Assembly (NCBI GenBank): GCA_964500525.1
Contig: CAZCOE010000048.1
Span: forward strand, 1-47,259
Source: RGIG7378 sp964500525
Lineage (GTDB): Bacteria > Bacillota > Clostridia > RGIG7378
Direction of reading: 5' to 3'
DNA length: 47,259 bases
Position 1 is the first letter of the stretch. Every line of letters begins with the position of its first letter. The position numbers and the translations under genes were made by a program. Below, in pieces: positions 13,588 to 22,112 of this stretch. Below the pieces are notes generated by a model that made no database searches, was not told where the DNA came from, and saw nothing but the letters and a program-made list of their open reading frames with translations.

Positions 13588-15909
13588 ATGAAAAAGGAAT
13601 CTGTAGACAAGATAATTCACGTTGCCGGCTTGCCGTTTAAGGGAGCCATTCACGTGCTGTGGGTCACATTCAAGGCCCTGGTGTTGGTGGTGATGTTGTG
13701 CGGCGTTGTGGGTGGAGGATTGATTTTGGGCGCTGTTGCAGCATATGTAAACAACGCTTCGGAGCTCACCTCCGACGACTTTATTATCGAGAGCCAGGTT
13801 TCATATATCTATGACGACCATGGGCAGATTATCCATACCATGAACGGATCCGCCAACCGACTGGTGGTGGACTATGAGGATGTGCCTAAGGACCTGATCA
13901 ATGCCTTTATCGCCATCGAGGACCAGCGCTTCTGGAGCCACAATGGCGTGGACCTTAAGAGAACATTGGCTGCAGGACTCAGCTATATCGTAACCATGGG
14001 CAACTCCTCCTTTGGCGGGTCTACCATTACCCAGCAGCTTATCAAGAACATCTCCGGCAATTGGGAGAACTCAATACAGCGCAAAATTCAGGAACAGTAT
14101 ATGGCCCTTTCCCTGGAGAAACAGATGACCAAGGCCCAGATTATTACATCCTACATGAATGTTATATACATGGGCTCCAATATATACGGTGTTGAGGCCG
14201 CATCCCGGTACTACTTTGGCAAGAGCGTGGGAGAGCTGTCCCTGGCAGAGTGTGCATCTCTGGCGGGTATAACCAATTCTCCGGGAAAATATGCTCCTGT
14301 CGGACCTATTACCAGAGGATACAACAAGGAACGCCAGGAGATAGTTCTGGCAGAGATGCTGCGCCAGGGCTTGATTTCCAAGGCCCAGTATGACCAGGCT
14401 ATTGCAGAGGAATTGCAATATATCCTGCTGGAGGAGGTAGAGGAGGAGAAGGTAGACGACGTCCAGAGCTGGTTTGTAGACGCTGTTATCTATGAGGCAA
14501 TCTACGACCTGATGGAGCTCAAGGACTGGAGCTATTCCAGGGCATCCCTGGCTGTATATAACGGCGGCATGCATATCTACTCCACCCAGAGCACAGAGAT
14601 TCAGAATGCAATGACCGGTGTGTTCACCGACCCCAAGGTGTTCCCAATGAACGCAGGTATTGTGAACAGAGACCTGATGGGTCAGGCAGCCATGGTGATT
14701 CTGGATCCCTACACCGGATACGTCAAGGGCGTGTACAGCGGGTATGGAGAGAAGGACGAGAACATGGGTCTTAACCTGGCTACCAGCATTTACAGGCAGC
14801 CCGGCTCTACCTGGAAGCCTATCGGAGTCTACGCTCCCCTGTTGGATGCAGGTGTAATCACTGCCGGCACAGTTATCGACGATGCCCCATCCTATCTGAA
14901 TAATGCGACGCCGGATTCCATTTATCCCAGCAACTACGACTCCGGAGACTACCACGGACTCACAACTATTCATGATGCAGTTATGTACTCCATAAATGTT
15001 GTGGCTGCCAAGTCCTATATGATGAGTCCTCCTACGGTGTATCCATATATTGACAAAATGGGACTTAACAGGGACGACGAGGTGTATGTTTCCTACGCCT
15101 TGGGTGGACTGAATGTGGGCACCAACCCGCTGCAGATGGCGGGGGCCTATGCCACGTTCGTAAATGACGGCGTCTGGATCGAACCCACCTTCTACACCAT
15201 GATTCTGGACAGCGAGGGAAAACCTGTAGTGGAGAAATCCGAGCAGAAGAGAAATGTTGTGTTCTCCGAGGAGACCGCATTCATCATGACGGATATCATG
15301 TCCGACGTCAGCAGCCCCAACGGTACTGCATCTGACTATGGACACGTGTACAACGCCAGTGGAGAGAAGATTCCCACCGCAGGCAAGACCGGTACCTCCA
15401 GTGGATGGAAGGACAAATGGTTCCTGTGCTACACACCCTACTATGTGGGCGCTGTGTGGTATGGCTACACCCAGAACACCACAATCCCCGGCAGCGAGTA
15501 CGGCATGGCCAAGCTGGTGTGGAGCAAGGTAATGAATGCTATTCACAAGGACCTGGCGGTTAAGAGTTTTGACGAGGCCACAGATCAGGTGGTATCGGCT
15601 CAGATATGCAAATGCTCAGGCAAATTGGTGTCCGACCTGTGCAAACAGGATCCCCGAGGCACTTCCATATTCACCACAGAATATTACATTAAGGGCACTG
15701 AACCCACCGAGGTATGTGATGCTCACGTGGAGTGTGCCGTGTGTTCCACATCGGGACAGTTGGCAACCGCTGCCTGCCCCTCCAAGAAGTTCAAGGTCTA
15801 TATTGTGAGAGATACAGTGAAGCCGGGAGATTCCAAGCCCTACGACTATTGGTATAGGGTTCCCGAGAAACAGTGCACCACCCATAGTGCCGGCAGCACT
15901 TCTCGCTGA
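13588..15909 (+). CDS. Class A penicillin-binding protein (transglycosylase/transpeptidase)
   Basis: A 773-residue bifunctional peptidoglycan synthase. An N-terminal membrane anchor (about 28-53) is followed by a GT51 glycosyltransferase domain with catalytic Glu111 in IAIEDQRFWSHNG and GGSTITQQ (about 143-150). The transpeptidase domain has the nucleophile Ser407 in PGSTWKP, the SIN triad at 468-470 and KTGTS at 600-604. The last 110 residues are unusual: a Cys-rich tail (CKCSGKL, DLCKQD, EVCDAHVECAVC, AACPSKK) outside the catalytic core. All active-site residues are intact, so it should polymerise and cross-link wall. The next gene begins 16 bases after its stop. Confidence 0.95.
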   Translation: MKKESVDKIIHVAGLPFKGAIHVLWVTFKALVLVVMLCGVVGGGLILGAVAAYVNNASELTSDDFIIESQVSYIYDDHGQIIHTMNGSANRLVVDYEDVPKDLINAFIAIEDQRFWSHNGVDLKRTLAAGLSYIVTMGNSSFGGSTITQQLIKNISGNWENSIQRKIQEQYMALSLEKQMTKAQIITSYMNVIYMGSNIYGVEAASRYYFGKSVGELSLAECASLAGITNSPGKYAPVGPITRGYNKERQEIVLAEMLRQGLISKAQYDQAIAEELQYILLEEVEEEKVDDVQSWFVDAVIYEAIYDLMELKDWSYSRASLAVYNGGMHIYSTQSTEIQNAMTGVFTDPKVFPMNAGIVNRDLMGQAAMVILDPYTGYVKGVYSGYGEKDENMGLNLATSIYRQPGSTWKPIGVYAPLLDAGVITAGTVIDDAPSYLNNATPDSIYPSNYDSGDYHGLTTIHDAVMYSINVVAAKSYMMSPPTVYPYIDKMGLNRDDEVYVSYALGGLNVGTNPLQMAGAYATFVNDGVWIEPTFYTMILDSEGKPVVEKSEQKRNVVFSEETAFIMTDIMSDVSSPNGTASDYGHVYNASGEKIPTAGKTGTSSGWKDKWFLCYTPYYVGAVWYGYTQNTTIPGSEYGMAKLVWSKVMNAIHKDLAVKSFDEATDQVVSAQICKCSGKLVSDLCKQDPRGTSIFTTEYYIKGTEPTEVCDAHVECAVCSTSGQLATAACPSKKFKVYIVRDTVKPGDSKPYDYWYRVPEKQCTTHSAGSTSR

Positions 15910-15925
15910 GAAACCGGGAGGACAT

Positions 15926-17899
15926 ATGTTTTTTCTGCTGGTTTTCTTGCTGTCCGGTGTGGCAATTGCAAACACTGTACTGGACGATAAACAGGGCCTG
16001 GTGAACAGAATCTGGATAGGCCTGGTGTTTGGCTGCCTGGAGCTTATGTGGCTGCCGGCCGGGTTTTCCCTGATTACAGGCAGATTCTCCCTGACAGAGC
16101 AGTGGTTGGCTCTGGGAACAGCAATATTGGCAGGGAGCGCATGTGTTGCATGGGAGATTTTCAAGCAGTATAGGCCCATGCCACTGTCGGATCAGCCGGA
16201 AGTATCCCCCAAACCTCTGTTGGACAAATGGGACATAGTGGGTCTGGTTATCGCATTGGCGATTACCGGACTGTGTACATATCTGCTGCACACCCACGTT
16301 ATCCGGGCAGCTGCAGATGGCTCTCTTCACGTGGGACAGTCCACCTATGGGGACTTGAACATGCACCTGGGCATGGTGGAGAACCTGTTCGTCCAGGGAC
16401 AGTTCCCTCCTGAGTACAACATCCTGCCGGGACAGACTATCAACTACCCATTCCTGGTCAACGCAGCATCCGCCACCCTTAGGTTCGGAGGACTGTCACT
16501 GAGAATGGCCGTTATCCTGCCCAGTGTGGTCATGATCTTCTGCATCGTCCTGGGATTCTACGCATTTGCCGCAAAACTGACCCGCAAGGGCGCTGCCTCG
16601 GTGCTGGCTACCACCTTGTTTTTCTTAAATGGCGGATTCGGCTTTGCCTATTTCCTGGACAAAATCCGCAGCAATCCTGAGAATTTCAAAAGAATATTCA
16701 CTGCGTTTTACGAGACTCCCACTAATTACACAGCTGTGGGAAACGTGAAGTGGGTAAATGTAATATGCGACATGATTATTCCCCAGCGTACAACCATGGC
16801 CGGCTGGTGCGTGGTGCTGGCAGCTCTGTGGATGTTAGTCCATGTTGCCCGGATGATTACTGCCCGGGAGGAGGACAGTACCAAGTTCGACTATAGATAC
16901 TTCGCACTGCTGGGAGTGATTGGAGGCCTGATGCCTATGGTCCACACCCACTCTTTCTTTGCATTGGGCATGATCTCCGCCGGGGTATTCTTCGCATGTC
17001 TCCCCGGAGCCATTTCCAAGGCCAGGGGGCGGCAGTGGTTTATAGGGTTTTGCATTTTCGGCGGAATTACCCTGGTGCTGGCATTGCCCCAGCTGATAAC
17101 CTGGACATTCAGGAGTGCAGGCAATGAGGGCTTCCTGCAGTGGCATTTGGATTGGGCCAACGCAGACGACAATTGGCTCTGGTTCTGGATCAAGAACGCA
17201 GGTGTGGTATTCCTGCTTGCGCTGCCGGCTCTGCTGAACCTGAGGGGCAGTGACAAGGTGGTCAGGCGTGCCATGGCCATAGGCTCCCTTATTATATTTG
17301 CAGTGGGCTCAGTGGCAGTTTTCCAGCCTAACTTCTACGACAACAACAAGCTTTTCTACGTAGGGTATATGATTATCTGCGCCGTAGTTGGAGAGTATAT
17401 GTGTGACCTGTACCAAAAGCTCAAGGGTGTACATGGTCGCAGCGTCATTGCAGCGATAGTCTTGACTGCATCTGTGCTGTCCGGCGTGCTGACCATCGCC
17501 AGAGAATGGGTCTCCGACTATCAGCTGTTGGGGGCAGAGGAGGTTGCTGCAGCTGAGTACATCTCGGAGAACACCGAGCCGGATGCAGTGTTCATGGCAT
17601 ATCCCAACCACAACAATGCGGTGGCAGTGCTCACAGGACGCAGAATTACGGTGGGAGCGGGCACATTCCTGTATTTCCACGGAGTCGATTACCAGGAGCG
17701 ACAGGCCAAGGTAGAGGCAATGTTCAGGGATGGAGACACATTTGCCCGGGAATATGAAAGCATGGACATTGATTATATCTATATCGGCCCATACGAGCGC
17801 AGTAATTATGAAATCGATTACGATTGGTTCAATGGAAATTGTCAGAAAATATATGATGATGCAGGAGTAGAGCTGTATAAAGTGAAGAGTGATGAGTGA
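15926..17899 (+). CDS. Large polytopic membrane protein, possibly a GT-C-type glycosyltransferase
   Basis: A 657-residue membrane protein with roughly a dozen or more hydrophobic segments. The start at 15926 has GGGAGGA seven bases upstream; a longer reading would overlap the PBP gene. After the first five membrane segments comes an outer loop with YGDLNMHLGM (about 140-149), an acidic motif placed like the catalytic Asp of GT-C lipid-phosphate-sugar transferases, followed by INYPFLVNA. The soluble C-terminal portion (about 540-657) is alpha/beta. The family resembles YfhO/DUF2298-like proteins, but I cannot place it surely. Its last residues (VKSDE and stop) are encoded by repeat R3. Confidence 0.7.
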   Translation: MFFLLVFLLSGVAIANTVLDDKQGLVNRIWIGLVFGCLELMWLPAGFSLITGRFSLTEQWLALGTAILAGSACVAWEIFKQYRPMPLSDQPEVSPKPLLDKWDIVGLVIALAITGLCTYLLHTHVIRAAADGSLHVGQSTYGDLNMHLGMVENLFVQGQFPPEYNILPGQTINYPFLVNAASATLRFGGLSLRMAVILPSVVMIFCIVLGFYAFAAKLTRKGAASVLATTLFFLNGGFGFAYFLDKIRSNPENFKRIFTAFYETPTNYTAVGNVKWVNVICDMIIPQRTTMAGWCVVLAALWMLVHVARMITAREEDSTKFDYRYFALLGVIGGLMPMVHTHSFFALGMISAGVFFACLPGAISKARGRQWFIGFCIFGGITLVLALPQLITWTFRSAGNEGFLQWHLDWANADDNWLWFWIKNAGVVFLLALPALLNLRGSDKVVRRAMAIGSLIIFAVGSVAVFQPNFYDNNKLFYVGYMIICAVVGEYMCDLYQKLKGVHGRSVIAAIVLTASVLSGVLTIAREWVSDYQLLGAEEVAAAEYISENTEPDAVFMAYPNHNNAVAVLTGRRITVGAGTFLYFHGVDYQERQAKVEAMFRDGDTFAREYESMDIDYIYIGPYERSNYEIDYDWFNGNCQKIYDDAGVELYKVKSDE

Positions 17900-18063
17900 A
17901 GAGTGATGAGTGAAACCATATAACCGCCCATGGGAGCACACCACCGCTTCGGGTCCTTAGGGCACAGCCCTAAGTCGTGCCCCGCGCGTCGAAACAGCGG
18001 CGCCTTTTCCCGGTACTTTTGGGCGGTCAAAAGTACCAAGATTCACTATTCACTATTCACTCT
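17880..18063. repeat. Composite intergenic repeat R3 between convergent genes
   Basis: Both ends consist of 7-base arrays that read AGTGAAGAGTGA inward from either side, so the element has imperfect terminal inverted repeats. Between them (17917-18038) lies the 120-base module of R1 in opposite orientation, with the palindrome CAAAAGTACC/GGTACTTTTG near 18013-18038 and the TTAGGGC/GCCCTAAG hairpin near 17956-17974. The stop codons of both flanking genes (17899 and 18053) are inside the terminal arrays. Confidence 0.9.
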
Positions 18064-18763
18064 TCACTTGAATTAGTTCCAGTTCTTCTCTCAACAGATA
18101 TCGCCACTTGCCCTCAGGCAGCTTGCCCAGCTCCAGACCGCCAACGGCAATGCGCTTGAGCCACTTTACGGGGCAGTTGATATATTCCATCAGGCGCTTG
18201 ACCTCGTGGTATTTGCCCTCTGTGACCTTGACTATTACCAGGCAGGGCTCCAGCACTGTAACCTGGGCAGGTGCGAACCGGGTGCCATCCGGCAGAGTAA
18301 CACCTGCTGCCAGGGTGTCCAGGTCCTGTTGGTCCGGTGAATAGGAGGTTCTGGCAATATAGGTCTTTACCACCTGGTGTGAGGGGTGGGTTATTTTTTT
18401 GGTGAATTCTCCATCGTTGGTGAGAATCAAGAGGCCTGAGGTATCGTAGTCCAGGCGGCCTACAGGGTAGACCCGCTGCTTAACCCCCTTCATCAAATCC
18501 AGGACGCAGGGCCGGTCAAACTGGTCCCTGTTGGTGGTAACGTATCCCCGGGGCTTGTTGAGCATAATATATACCTTTTCGTTCTCCGGGCGGATCCGGC
18601 GACCGTTGACGAAAACTCGGTCCTTGTCAGTGACCTTGGTACCCAACTCTGTGACGGTTTTGCCGTTTACCTGCACCTTGCCCTCTGTGATCAGGGACTC
18701 GCAGGCTCTGCGGGATGCCACGCCGCAGGATGCCATATATTTCTGTAGTCTGGTTTCTTCCAT
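18053..18763 (-). CDS. rluB: Pseudouridine synthase of the RsuA/RluB family
   Basis: A 236-residue rRNA pseudouridine synthase. An S4 RNA-binding domain occupies about 3-60 (LQKYMASCGVASRRACESLI, KVQVNGK), and the catalytic Asp105 is in VGRLDYDTSGLL, followed by TNDGEF and the family's HPSHQVVKTY. Members modify a single uridine in 23S (RluB) or 16S (RsuA) rRNA; this one fits the RluB/RsuA group but the exact target cannot be read. It starts 5 bases after rnhA and is last in the pgsA-rnhA-rluB unit. Its final residues VKSE and its stop derive from repeat R3. Confidence 0.9.
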   Translation of the reverse strand: MEETRLQKYMASCGVASRRACESLITEGKVQVNGKTVTELGTKVTDKDRVFVNGRRIRPENEKVYIMLNKPRGYVTTNRDQFDRPCVLDLMKGVKQRVYPVGRLDYDTSGLLILTNDGEFTKKITHPSHQVVKTYIARTSYSPDQQDLDTLAAGVTLPDGTRFAPAQVTVLEPCLVIVKVTEGKYHEVKRLMEYINCPVKWLKRIAVGGLELGKLPEGKWRYLLREELELIQVKSE

Positions 18764-18768
18764 ATCAA

Positions 18769-19395
18769 TTACATGCCCAGGGCAGTCTTGGCCAGGGCGT
18801 CGGCCTCCTCGTTGTATTTGTCTCCGGAATGGCCCTTCACCTTTACAAAAGACACCTTAACGGCACTGCGAATCTTGCTGTAGAACTCAACATAGCCCTT
18901 GGTGCCCTCTTTGGTTGCCTTCCAGGCGCCGGTGCACCACTTGGCGATTCCCTCGTAGTCGTGGTAAATGGTCAGTTGTGGAATGTGGTTTACATAGCAG
19001 TACCGCATGGCTACTGCGGCTCCCTTAATCTCTCCGGCCACATTTCGCATGGCTGCCATATCGGGGTTGTCGAATTTCTCATAATGCCGGTGAACTCCCT
19101 GGGGCTCAAACAGGATTATGCCATAGGAAAACTCCCGGGTCGCCTCATTGTAGCTGCCGTCCACGTAGGCTATGGCACAATTCTCTGCAGCACATTTGCC
19201 AATCAATACCTCATCGCTGGGAATCTCCAGGTCACAGGAAACAGGCATGCCCATAAACATCTGGGCCTCTGCCTTGGTCTTGAAGCTCTTGTACTCTGCA
19301 CCGGGAAAGCCGTCCACCTGGGCCTTGGCCGCGTCCCAATCCGTGTATATGCCGGGAACTTTCCCCTTCCTGACTGCGTAAAATTTAGTCGCCAT
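18769..19395 (-). CDS. rnhA: Ribonuclease H with N-terminal hybrid-binding domain
   Basis: A 208-residue RNase HI that cleaves RNA in RNA-DNA hybrids. Residues 1-48 (KFYAVRKGKVPGIYTDWDAA, FKTKAEAQMFM) are the hybrid-binding domain related to eukaryotic RNase H1. The catalytic domain has Asp79 in AYVDGSY, Glu122 in AGEIKGA, Asp146 in IYHDYEG and the C-terminal VKGHSGDKYNEEADALAK with His189 and Asp199. All four carboxylates are present. It lies 27 bases after pgsA and 5 before rluB in one operon. Confidence 0.94.
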   Translation of the reverse strand: MATKFYAVRKGKVPGIYTDWDAAKAQVDGFPGAEYKSFKTKAEAQMFMGMPVSCDLEIPSDEVLIGKCAAENCAIAYVDGSYNEATREFSYGIILFEPQGVHRHYEKFDNPDMAAMRNVAGEIKGAAVAMRYCYVNHIPQLTIYHDYEGIAKWCTGAWKATKEGTKGYVEFYSKIRSAVKVSFVKVKGHSGDKYNEEADALAKTALGM

Positions 19396-19422
19396 AATCT
19401 GTATATTGTGAGGTGTGAAATG

Positions 19423-20139
19423 CTATTTGCTCAGGCGCTTCTCTGCCCTCTTCTGAGCCTTGTAGTCGTTGAGCCACTTGGCCTGTTCCTTTTTAGACAG
19501 CCCCTCGGGCATGTTGGACTCCTTGATCAGAGCCCGACGGCAGATCCTGATGTATTCGATGGTATACATAATCAGGGACCAGATGCCTGCCAGGGCAACC
19601 AGATACATCATCGCGCAGATGGTATACTCTCTGATGGCTCCCCCGGTGGTCAATTCACCGGTGGTAAATGCAATCTGTGCATCCTTGTAGAAGATCAGAT
19701 TGATAATCATAGTCAGATAAATGGCAGCAAAGTAGATCATAGTGTAGACCTTGCCGCACCAGGAGGCTCCCTTGATAAGATGCAGGTTCTTGTAAAGCAA
19801 AATAGCGCCTATTCCCAGGGCCAGCTCCTTGAGGAAAATCACAGGGAGGACAATGGTGGGGACTACGCCATAGATGTACAGGCAAACCAGACAGGAGTAC
19901 TGCAGCAGCTTGTCCGCAATAGGATCCATGATCTTGCCAAAGTTGGAAACAGCGTTATATTTGCGGGCGATATAGCCGTCAGCCACATCGGAAAAACCGG
20001 TGATCAACAGGATGGCAAATGCTGCAATCCAGTATTGAATGCCCCGGTTCCCAAAGATGATAAAGAAAACCAATCCGGGGACGCACACTATTCGAAAAAT
20101 GGTCAAAATATTGGGTATATGCTTGATAATTTTATTCAC
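19423..20139 (-). CDS. pgsA: CDP-alcohol phosphatidyltransferase (phosphatidylglycerophosphate synthase type)
   Basis: A 238-residue membrane enzyme with the CDP-alcohol phosphotransferase signature DVADGYIARKYN...GKIMDPIADKLLQ (about 50-80), the D-x2-D-G-x2-A-R-x8-G-x3-D-x3-D metal-binding motif. About six hydrophobic segments follow. Overall it fits PgsA, which makes phosphatidylglycerophosphate from CDP-diacylglycerol and glycerol 3-phosphate; other substrates in the superfamily are possible. The C terminus is a basic tail (KAQKRAEKRLSK). The start is GTG at 20139, preceded by GGAGAAG. It has a strong promoter and heads the pgsA-rnhA-rluB unit. Confidence 0.88.
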   Translation of the reverse strand: MNKIIKHIPNILTIFRIVCVPGLVFFIIFGNRGIQYWIAAFAILLITGFSDVADGYIARKYNAVSNFGKIMDPIADKLLQYSCLVCLYIYGVVPTIVLPVIFLKELALGIGAILLYKNLHLIKGASWCGKVYTMIYFAAIYLTMIINLIFYKDAQIAFTTGELTTGGAIREYTICAMMYLVALAGIWSLIMYTIEYIRICRRALIKESNMPEGLSKKEQAKWLNDYKAQKRAEKRLSK

Positions 20140-20184
20140 TATATCTTCTCCGCATTTACAAAAAGTGACAAACAGTTAATGGGA

Positions 20185-20213
20185 ATTCTATACTTCGGGC
20201 TATCCTTTGTCAA
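20185..20213 (-). promoter_or_regulatory. Promoter of pgsA-rnhA-rluB
   Basis: Minus-strand TTGACA, 17 bases, TAGAAT, 46 bases upstream of the GTG start. Confidence 0.8.
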
Positions 20214-20303
20214 TGAAAACCACCATATATAGTATTTGCCCTGTGCCTGGATTTGAGTCCGGTAATACCCTATATTTGCTTAATGTACGAACGCAAATGG
20301 ACT

Positions 20304-20331
20304 TTGACGTAACGACAATTATCGGTATAAT
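20304..20331 (+). promoter_or_regulatory. Promoter of mgsA-fucO
   Basis: TTGACG, 16 bases, TATAAT, 52 bases upstream of the mgsA start. Confidence 0.75.
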
Positions 20332-20382
20332 AATTATTATAAAGCTCTTTGGCGTAAAATATCGCAAGGATTTCCTGGACAT

Positions 20383-20748
20383 ATGAAAAAGACGATAGCA
20401 CTTATAGCCCATGACAACAAGAAACCCGAGATAGTAGATTGGGCCAGGCACAATGCGGGAAAACTACGGGAATACAATCTCTGTGGCACGGGGACTACGG
20501 CCAAACGTGTAGCGGAGGCAACCGGGCTTGAGGTTACAGGATATCTTTCCGGCCCCTTGGGAGGCGACCAGCAAATAGGCGCAAGGGTTGCGGAGGGCAA
20601 AATAGACGGTGTTGTGTTCTTCTGCGACCCGCTGACTGCTCAGCCCCACGATCCGGACGTGAAGGCCCTGCTCCGCATAGCGGTATTATACAACGTTCCT
20701 ATTGCAACAAATCCGGCGACAGCGGATTGTTTAATAAATACAATATGA
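20383..20748 (+). CDS. mgsA: Methylglyoxal synthase
   Basis: A 121-residue enzyme that converts dihydroxyacetone phosphate to methylglyoxal and phosphate, bypassing lower glycolysis when phosphate is short. The family residues are present: His10 (LIAHDNKK), the GTGTT phosphate loop (35-39), Asp62 in GPLGGDQQ, His89 and Asp92 in QPHDPDV. Length is normal for the compact bacterial enzyme. It precedes fucO by 10 bases, which gives the toxic product a reduction route. RBS AAGGA. Confidence 0.95.
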   Translation: MKKTIALIAHDNKKPEIVDWARHNAGKLREYNLCGTGTTAKRVAEATGLEVTGYLSGPLGGDQQIGARVAEGKIDGVVFFCDPLTAQPHDPDVKALLRIAVLYNVPIATNPATADCLINTI

Positions 20749-20758
20749 GAGGTGCAAA

Positions 20759-21907
20759 ATGGCAAACAGAATAGTTCTGAATGAAACAAGTTATCACGGC
20801 GCTGGCTGCATCAAGGAAATCGTAGGCGAAGTGAATAGGCGCGGCTTCCACAAGGCATTTGTATGCTCCGACCCCGACCTGGTCAAATTCAAGGTTACGG
20901 ACAAGGTCTTGAACGTGCTTAAGGACGCCAACCTGGATTATGAGCTCTACAGCGAGATCAAACCAAACCCCACTATTGAGAATGTGCAGACAGGCGTTGC
21001 TGCTTACAAAAACAGCGGCGCAGACTATATTATTGCAATTGGCGGCGGCTCGTCTATGGACACCGCAAAGGCCATTGGCATTATTATCAACAACCCCGAG
21101 TTTGAGGATGTGCGCTCCCTGGAGGGAGTTGCCCCTACCAAGAATCCCTGCGTTCCCATTATAGCCGTTCCCACCACAGCAGGCACTGCTGCAGAGGTTA
21201 CAATTAACTACGTCATTACCGACGTGGAGAAAAAGCGCAAATTCGTGTGCGTTGACGTTCACGACATTCCCGTAGTTGCAGTAATCGACAGCGACATGAT
21301 GAGCACCATGCCCAAGGGGTTGACCGCCGCAACCGGTATGGACGCATTGACCCACGCTATAGAGGGCTATATAACCAAGGGCGCCTGGGAGATGACCGAC
21401 ATGTTCCACCTGAAGGCTATTGAGATTATTTCCAGATCTCTGCGTGGAGCAGTTGCCAATGAGAAAGAAGGCAGAGAGGGCATGGCTCTGGGACAGTACG
21501 TTGCCGGCATGGGCTTCAGCAACGTTGGCCTGGGCATAGTTCACTCTATGGCTCACGCTCTGGGAGCAGTTTACGACACACCCCACGGAGTGGCTAACGC
21601 AATACTGCTGCCTACAGTTATGGCATACAATGCTGAGGCAACAGGTGAAAAGTACCGGGATATAGCTAAGGCTATGGGCGTAGAGGGCACCGAGAATATG
21701 ACCCGGGAGCAATACAGAAAGGCAGCCTGCGATGCGGTGGCACAGCTCTCCAAGGACGTAGGCATTCCCCAGGATCTCAAGGGTATCGTAAAGGAAGAGG
21801 ATATTGATTTCCTTGCCCAGTCCGCCATGGACGACGCCTGCCGTCCCGGCAACCCCAAGGATCCCACCAAGGAAGACATTATCAACCTCTATAAGTCTCT
21901 GCTGTGA
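20759..21907 (+). CDS. fucO: Lactaldehyde reductase / iron-containing 1,2-propanediol dehydrogenase
   Basis: A 382-residue group III alcohol dehydrogenase. The NAD-binding GGGSSMDTAKA is at 95-105, and the four metal ligands are all visible: Asp195 and His199 (GMDALTHAIE), His262 (GIVHSMAH) and His276 (DTPHG). Overall it is closest to FucO, reducing lactaldehyde to 1,2-propanediol with NADH. Directly downstream of mgsA (10-base gap), the sensible role is the end of a methylglyoxal to propanediol pathway, needing a separate methylglyoxal reductase or this enzyme's own promiscuity for the first reduction. RBS GAGAGG. Confidence 0.92.
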   Translation: MANRIVLNETSYHGAGCIKEIVGEVNRRGFHKAFVCSDPDLVKFKVTDKVLNVLKDANLDYELYSEIKPNPTIENVQTGVAAYKNSGADYIIAIGGGSSMDTAKAIGIIINNPEFEDVRSLEGVAPTKNPCVPIIAVPTTAGTAAEVTINYVITDVEKKRKFVCVDVHDIPVVAVIDSDMMSTMPKGLTAATGMDALTHAIEGYITKGAWEMTDMFHLKAIEIISRSLRGAVANEKEGREGMALGQYVAGMGFSNVGLGIVHSMAHALGAVYDTPHGVANAILLPTVMAYNAEATGEKYRDIAKAMGVEGTENMTREQYRKAACDAVAQLSKDVGIPQDLKGIVKEEDIDFLAQSAMDDACRPGNPKDPTKEDIINLYKSLL

Positions 21908-21936
21908 TTTTTCATTCATAAATCCTCATATAACAG

Positions 21937-21972
21937 AAGGCGTCCGCAATGCTTGTTGCGGGCGCCTTTCTT
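21937..21972 (+). terminator. Terminator after fucO
   Basis: A 13-bp stem AAGGCGTCCGCAA / TTGCGGGCGCCTT with one G-U pair and a 6-base loop, followed by TCTT. Confidence 0.85.
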
Positions 21973-22077
21973 GAAATAGGGGAGCAATCTGCCTCCGAAT
22001 CCCCTTGCCACCCAGGCAGCCGGTGGGGGTGAGAAATATTGGCAAATAATAATTATGGTTATATTGGCGAAAACTCA

Positions 22078-22106
22078 TTGACGGTCAATAGAAGGGGTGC
22101 TATATT
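22078..22106 (+). promoter_or_regulatory. Promoter of the potABCD operon
   Basis: TTGACG, 17 bases, TATATT. It would start transcription near 22113, leaving a leader of about 300 bases. Confidence 0.6.
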
Positions 22107-22112
22107 TCATAT

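Noticed and set aside
14071..15546. Very long antisense frames (for example 491 codons opposite the PBP gene, 589 opposite clpB)
   Set aside because: The opposite strand encodes clear, complete enzymes; the antisense readings have unnatural His/Cys/Leu-rich composition and no RBS.
17880..18063. Insertion sequence or MITE with target duplication
   Set aside because: The terminal arrays read inward symmetrically, but I could not find a clear target-site duplication and no transposase is in the window; kept as a repeat only.
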